In this document: in pieces, positions 62,415 to 64,000 of the stretch
Layout of the letters: each line of letters starts with the position of its first letter
Position numbering within the stretch: position 1 is the stretch's first letter
Assembly: GCF_002167005.1 (NCBI RefSeq)
Contig: NZ_NHTN01000003.1
Span: 59,474 to 123,473, forward strand
Direction of reading: 5' to 3'
Source of the DNA: Indiicoccus explosivorum
GTDB taxonomy: Bacteria > Bacillota > Bacilli > Bacillales_A > Planococcaceae
Length of the DNA: 64,000 nucleotides
The notes under the pieces: model-generated
What the model was told of the DNA's origin: nothing
Database searches by the model: none
What the model saw: only the letters and a program-made list of their open reading frames with translations
Made by a program: the position numbers and the translations under genes

Positions 62415-63917
62415 TTAATACTGTCCGCCGCTGAAGGCGTTCATCAGTGCCATGGATTGTGAATTCGCCTGCTGGATCGCTTTCTCCATGGCGGTGAACT
62501 GCCGCCAGTAGCGGCTTTCCACCTGACGGAGACGGTCCTCGAAACTGTCGATGCGGGAATCAAGGCTCTCCATCGTTCGGCCGATCGTGTAGCTGGAATT
62601 GCCGACGCTCGTCGGTTTCCCGGCCCGGACCTCGATTCCCTCGATCGTCGCATCGATCGTATCCCTCATCCGCCGGGCGATCCCTTTTGTCGCATCTGTC
62701 GTACCATCCGCGGCGAAAAGCTGATACAGCCCGTTCGGATCCTTCGAAATCGCTTCTTTCAGTTTCGCTTCGTCGATGATCAGCTTCCCGTTGTCGCTGT
62801 AGCTCGATGAAGTCTTGATCCCGAATTCCGCCAGCAGATCCCCCGCTGTTGGAAGGCCGGATACCGGCGTATACAAATCCTGCCGCAGCTTGTTCAATCC
62901 GCTTGAGATGGACGGATCCCGGTGCAGCGTCCCTTTTTTCGCCTGTTCGTCCCACAGCTTCACTTCCTCCTCGGACAGCTCTTTCCGCTGTTCCGTCGTG
63001 AGCGGTGGGTAGTCCCGGTTCTTTCGTTCGCTGATTTTTCCGTTCAAATCCTCGATCAGCTTGTTATAGCCGTCGACGAATTCCTTGATCTTTTCGAAGA
63101 TCTTTTCGGTGGCAGGTGAGGAGGAAAAATTGACGGCAGTCGTCGTTTCAGCCTTAAGCGTAACCTCGAAGCCGTTGAGCTGGAACGTGTTGGATGGACG
63201 TTCTGTCGTTAAGCCGTTGTAAGTGAATTCGGCATTGACTCCTGCTGTTACTGAAGCTGCAGTTCCCGTGAGACCGAGATCATCAAATATTGCCCCTTCA
63301 AGCAAAATCTCTGCTCCGCCTGCCACATCACCGCTGTTTTTTGCTGTCATGGATACTTTTCCGGTGAAAGAATCGTAAAACGTCGATACACCCGATTTGG
63401 AATTGATGTCGCTAATTAGCGACTTTAACGTCGTCTCACCTGGTTTGATGGTGAACGTATAGGCTTCCTCCGCGGTCTGCATCGTGCCGTCCGCTTTTAT
63501 TGCCCGTATTTTGACCGTTTGGGCTGTTCCGCCTGCCGGGATCAATTTTTCTGAAGAATCCAATTCACCGGCGGTCATTCCGGTCGGCGTTCCAATAATG
63601 GTTGCCGCGCTCGCCAGCCGATTCACTTGGATACTTCCTGTAAAATCACTCGTCGACCCGACATTCCGGATCGATACCGCATCCGGTTGCGAGATGTTGA
63701 CATTCTTTTGAATGAACGTCGACTGCAAAATCAGGTTATCGAACAACTTATCGCTGAACGCCTTCAGATTCCGGTTCACTTCCCGGTAATCATCGCGCTG
63801 CCATTCCAAATACGTCTTCTTCTGATTGAGCTTATCCAGCGGAATCCGCTCGGCCGCCATCAGTTCCTTCACCATGGTTTCCGTATCGATTCCGCTTGCC
63901 AGTCCGCTGATCCTCAC
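62415..63917 (-). CDS. fliD: Flagellar filament cap protein FliD
   Basis: FliD caps the filament tip and helps flagellin assemble. The 500-residue protein has the conserved N-terminus MRISGLASGIDTETMVKELM and LEWQRDDYREVNRNL, a variable middle region, and the C-terminal coiled coil SYTIGRTMESLDSRIDSFEDRLRQVESRYWRQFTAMEKAI. The start is GTG behind GGGGGAGTG. It is first of fliD-fliS-fliT and lies downstream of flaG. Confidence 0.96.
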   Translation of the reverse strand: MRISGLASGIDTETMVKELMAAERIPLDKLNQKKTYLEWQRDDYREVNRNLKAFSDKLFDNLILQSTFIQKNVNISQPDAVSIRNVGSTSDFTGSIQVNRLASAATIIGTPTGMTAGELDSSEKLIPAGGTAQTVKIRAIKADGTMQTAEEAYTFTIKPGETTLKSLISDINSKSGVSTFYDSFTGKVSMTAKNSGDVAGGAEILLEGAIFDDLGLTGTAASVTAGVNAEFTYNGLTTERPSNTFQLNGFEVTLKAETTTAVNFSSSPATEKIFEKIKEFVDGYNKLIEDLNGKISERKNRDYPPLTTEQRKELSEEEVKLWDEQAKKGTLHRDPSISSGLNKLRQDLYTPVSGLPTAGDLLAEFGIKTSSSYSDNGKLIIDEAKLKEAISKDPNGLYQLFAADGTTDATKGIARRMRDTIDATIEGIEVRAGKPTSVGNSSYTIGRTMESLDSRIDSFEDRLRQVESRYWRQFTAMEKAIQQANSQSMALMNAFSGGQY

Positions 63918-63932
63918 GTTTCCACACTCCCC

Positions 63933-64000
63933 CTACACTTTCTTATCCATCAGCATCCCGACGAAATCCTGCATGGCCGCGTACATGTCCATCAGTTTTT
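63933..64000 (-). CDS. flaG: C-terminal end of a FlaG family protein (runs off the window)
   Basis: The last 21 residues before TAG read KLMDMYAAMQDFVGMLMDKKV, resembling the C-terminus of FlaG (YvyC), which precedes fliD in B. subtilis. Only the tail is visible, so the call rests on this short match and gene order. It ends 15 bases before the fliD start. Confidence 0.65.
   Translation of the reverse strand, partial: KLMDMYAAMQDFVGMLMDKKV

Overview
This window is ordinary chromosomal backbone of a low-G+C-lineage Bacillota whose own base composition is moderately GC-rich (I estimate a little above 50%). Gene content and order match Bacillus subtilis in long blocks: the spxH/coiA/mecA/spx/opp/trpS block, fabHF, yitU-yitV-yitW/degV, addBA with a yhjE-like gene, and flaG-fliD-fliS-fliT ... 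hpf-secA-prfB-yvjA-cccB-ftsE-ftsX. The composition and several small details suggest Planococcaceae (Planococcus/Sporosarcina/Bhargavaea-like), but that is inference and no rRNA is present to settle it. I see no tRNA, rRNA, CRISPR array, prophage or intact insertion sequence.

Layout. 1-8.5 kb: truncated haemoglobin, SpxH, a phosphoesterase, PepF, CoiA, MecA and Spx (the Spx/Clp stress and competence neighbourhood), then a secreted glycoside-hydrolase-like gene broken by a one-base frameshift. 8.6-14.5 kb: the oppABCDF oligopeptide importer with a terminator between oppA and oppB. 14.7-21.2 kb: T-box-controlled trpS, fabH-fabF behind a promoter with a FapR-like operator, and an unusual clpB lacking its N-terminal domain, behind a textbook SigA promoter and CtsR box. 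21.3-37.8 kb: yitW/yitV/yitU/degV, a membrane-anchored GH13 protein with degenerate active-site motifs, yisL, yisK, the AddAB recombination nuclease, azlCD and csbA. 37.8-51.5 kb: a transsulfuration enzyme, a TlpA-like thioredoxin, an EnvC-like M23 hydrolase placed directly downstream of ftsEX, cytochrome c-551, yvjA, prfB (with its programmed +1 frameshift), secA, a GGDEF-EAL protein and hpf. 51.6-64 kb: a short-chain dehydrogenase, then a phosphate region inserted where B. subtilis has fliT next to hpf, then PilZ, a chemoreceptor, fliT, fliS, fliD and the end of flaG.

The most interesting region is 52.5-59.7 kb. The Pst phosphate transporter is split into two convergent units, pstB-phoU-response regulator on the plus strand and pstS-pstC-pstA on the minus strand. 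Each has a PhoP-type box of four hexamers on an 11-bp period with a -10 element exactly 9 bp further on. A third box with the same layout lies upstream of a small membrane-anchored class D sortase-like protein in which the catalytic His, Cys and Arg positions are all replaced. The window therefore appears to hold a phosphate-starvation-controlled pseudo-sortase. Beside pstB-phoU is an OmpR-family regulator whose receiver lacks a recognisable phospho-acceptor Asp, so it is probably not PhoP itself.

Other points worth checking: a structured repeat-like element between the two convergent pst units, a five-copy 21-bp tandem repeat upstream of yvjA, the N-domain-less ClpB, and the FtsEX-linked M23 hydrolase. 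Start codons were chosen by ribosome-binding-site spacing and often differ from the longest open frame.
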